Source: Desulfuromusa sp. (GTDB lineage Bacteria > Desulfobacterota > Desulfuromonadia > Desulfuromonadales > Geopsychrobacteraceae). Taken from it: a DNA stretch of 5,747 bases. The notes under the pieces were generated by a model. That model did no database searches. It had not been told where the DNA came from and saw only the letters and a program-made list of their open reading frames with translations. This document shows positions 4,939 to 5,747 of the stretch, piece by piece. The stretch covers positions 1 to 5,747 of the forward strand of contig JAGLDI010000200.1 in NCBI GenBank assembly GCA_023145655.1, read 5' to 3'. How positions within the stretch are numbered: the stretch's first letter is position 1; each line of letters begins with the position of its first letter. A program made the position numbers and the translations under genes.

Positions 4939-5747
4939 ATGCCTGAACGCAAACCAGAATCTGCTCACCAGTTGCGGCATCATCTGCATGAAATAATTTT
5001 TGAAGCAGATACCCCGGCTGGTAAACTGTTTGATGTTGTTCTGATTTTAAGCATTATTGCCAGTGTGATTGTGGTCATGCTCGATAGTGTAGCCGACCTG
5101 AATGTTCAATACGGACAACTATTTTTTATTCTTGAGTGGTTGTTTACCATCATGTTTACCGTTGAGTATATTCTCCGACTCAACTGTATCGGTCGTCCCA
5201 GCAAATACGTAAAAAGCTTCTACGGGATTGTCGATCTTCTATCGATTCTTCCCTCTTATCTCAGCTTGATTTTGCCCGCAGGTAAATATCTGCTGGTTAT
5301 CCGTATTTTACGGCTGTTACGAGTGTTCCGGGTATTGAAGCTGGTGCAGTATGTTGGGGAATCAAATTATCTACAGCGTGCCCTCTGGGCCAGTCGACGC
5401 AAGATCGCGGTCTTTTTGCTTTCAGTTTTTCTGCTGATGATTATTTTCGGATCGGTGATGTACATTGTCGAGGGGGCGGAGAATGGCTTTACCAGTATCC
5501 CCCGTTCCATCTATTGGGCCGTTGTCACCATGACCACTGTTGGTTATGGTGATATTTCACCGCAAACCAGTCTGGGACAGGCGATTGCTTCGCTGGTAAT
5601 GATCCTTGGCTATGGAATTATTGCGATTCCGACCGGGATTGTGACTGCAGAACTGACGTTCAAACAACATGTTTCGACCCAGGTTTGCCCCGAATGCAGC
5701 GCTGAAGGACACGATGTTGATGCAACCCACTGTAAATTTTGTGGTGC
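4939..5747 (+). CDS. Voltage-gated potassium channel (Kv type) with C-terminal zinc ribbon, 3' end cut off
   Basis: Integral inner-membrane protein of the six-transmembrane voltage-gated cation channel family; 269 codons are visible and the frame is open at the window edge. Helices fall at about S1 30-50, S2 61-81, S3 96-113, S4 117-137, S5 154-177 and S6 213-237. S4 carries positive charges at every third residue (R122, R125, R128, R131, K134), the voltage-sensor pattern. TTVGYGD at 199-205 in the pore loop is a classic K+ selectivity filter. After S6 the cytoplasmic tail has CPEC (250-253) and CKFC (265-268), a likely zinc ribbon of the kind seen at the end of some bacterial channels of this family. 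Few residues probably remain beyond the edge. There is no evident link to hydroxyacid oxidation, and the gene is separated from the glcF-like gene by E4, so co-transcription is uncertain. Confidence 0.92.
   Translation, partial: MPERKPESAHQLRHHLHEIIFEADTPAGKLFDVVLILSIIASVIVVMLDSVADLNVQYGQLFFILEWLFTIMFTVEYILRLNCIGRPSKYVKSFYGIVDLLSILPSYLSLILPAGKYLLVIRILRLLRVFRVLKLVQYVGESNYLQRALWASRRKIAVFLLSVFLLMIIFGSVMYIVEGAENGFTSIPRSIYWAVVTMTTVGYGDISPQTSLGQAIASLVMILGYGIIAIPTGIVTAELTFKQHVSTQVCPECSAEGHDVDATHCKFCG

Overview
The window looks like bacterial chromosome. Gene content (a Ni-dependent hydroxyacid racemase beside a soluble flavin/iron-sulfur hydroxyacid dehydrogenase) and overall sequence character suggest an anaerobic or facultatively anaerobic proteobacterium in the broad sense, perhaps a Desulfuromonas/Geobacter-type member of the former Deltaproteobacteria. 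That placement is inference from recall and is weak. All four genes lie on the + strand; the last runs off the right edge.

Layout: 1-150, no supportable gene. 151-264, inverted-repeat element E1. 292-1569, LarA-type nickel-dependent lactate (2-hydroxyacid) racemase with all expected catalytic residues. 1566-1804, a decayed or chimeric element E2. 1828-3213, GlcD/LctD-type FAD-linked D-2-hydroxyacid dehydrogenase. 3219-3454, element E3. 3476-4735, GlcF-type protein with two 4Fe-4S ferredoxin motifs and two CCG domains. 4742-4917, element E4. 4939 to the end, a six-transmembrane voltage-gated K+ channel with a C-terminal zinc-ribbon-like motif, cut by the window edge.

The first three genes make a coherent module. 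LarA would interconvert the L- and D-forms of lactate (or a related 2-hydroxyacid). The flavoprotein would oxidise the D-form to the 2-oxoacid, and the iron-sulfur protein would carry the electrons onward. No permease, no EtfAB and none of the LarB/LarC/LarE cofactor-making proteins are in the window. The channel has no obvious metabolic link to the rest.

The most unusual part is between the genes. Every one of the four gaps carries a member of one family of large imperfect inverted repeats. The intact ones begin and end with TTAA, and their arms are built from degenerate 8-base units ending in AG (typically xxGGAGAG). E3 and E4 fill their gaps almost exactly, from 5-6 bases after one stop codon to 21 bases before the next start. 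E3 and E4 share a perfect 49-base segment in opposite orientation, so the iron-sulfur gene is bracketed by inverted repeats of about 96 bases. The central core of E3 and E4 has kept the same orientation while the surroundings are flipped, which points to past inversion inside the elements.
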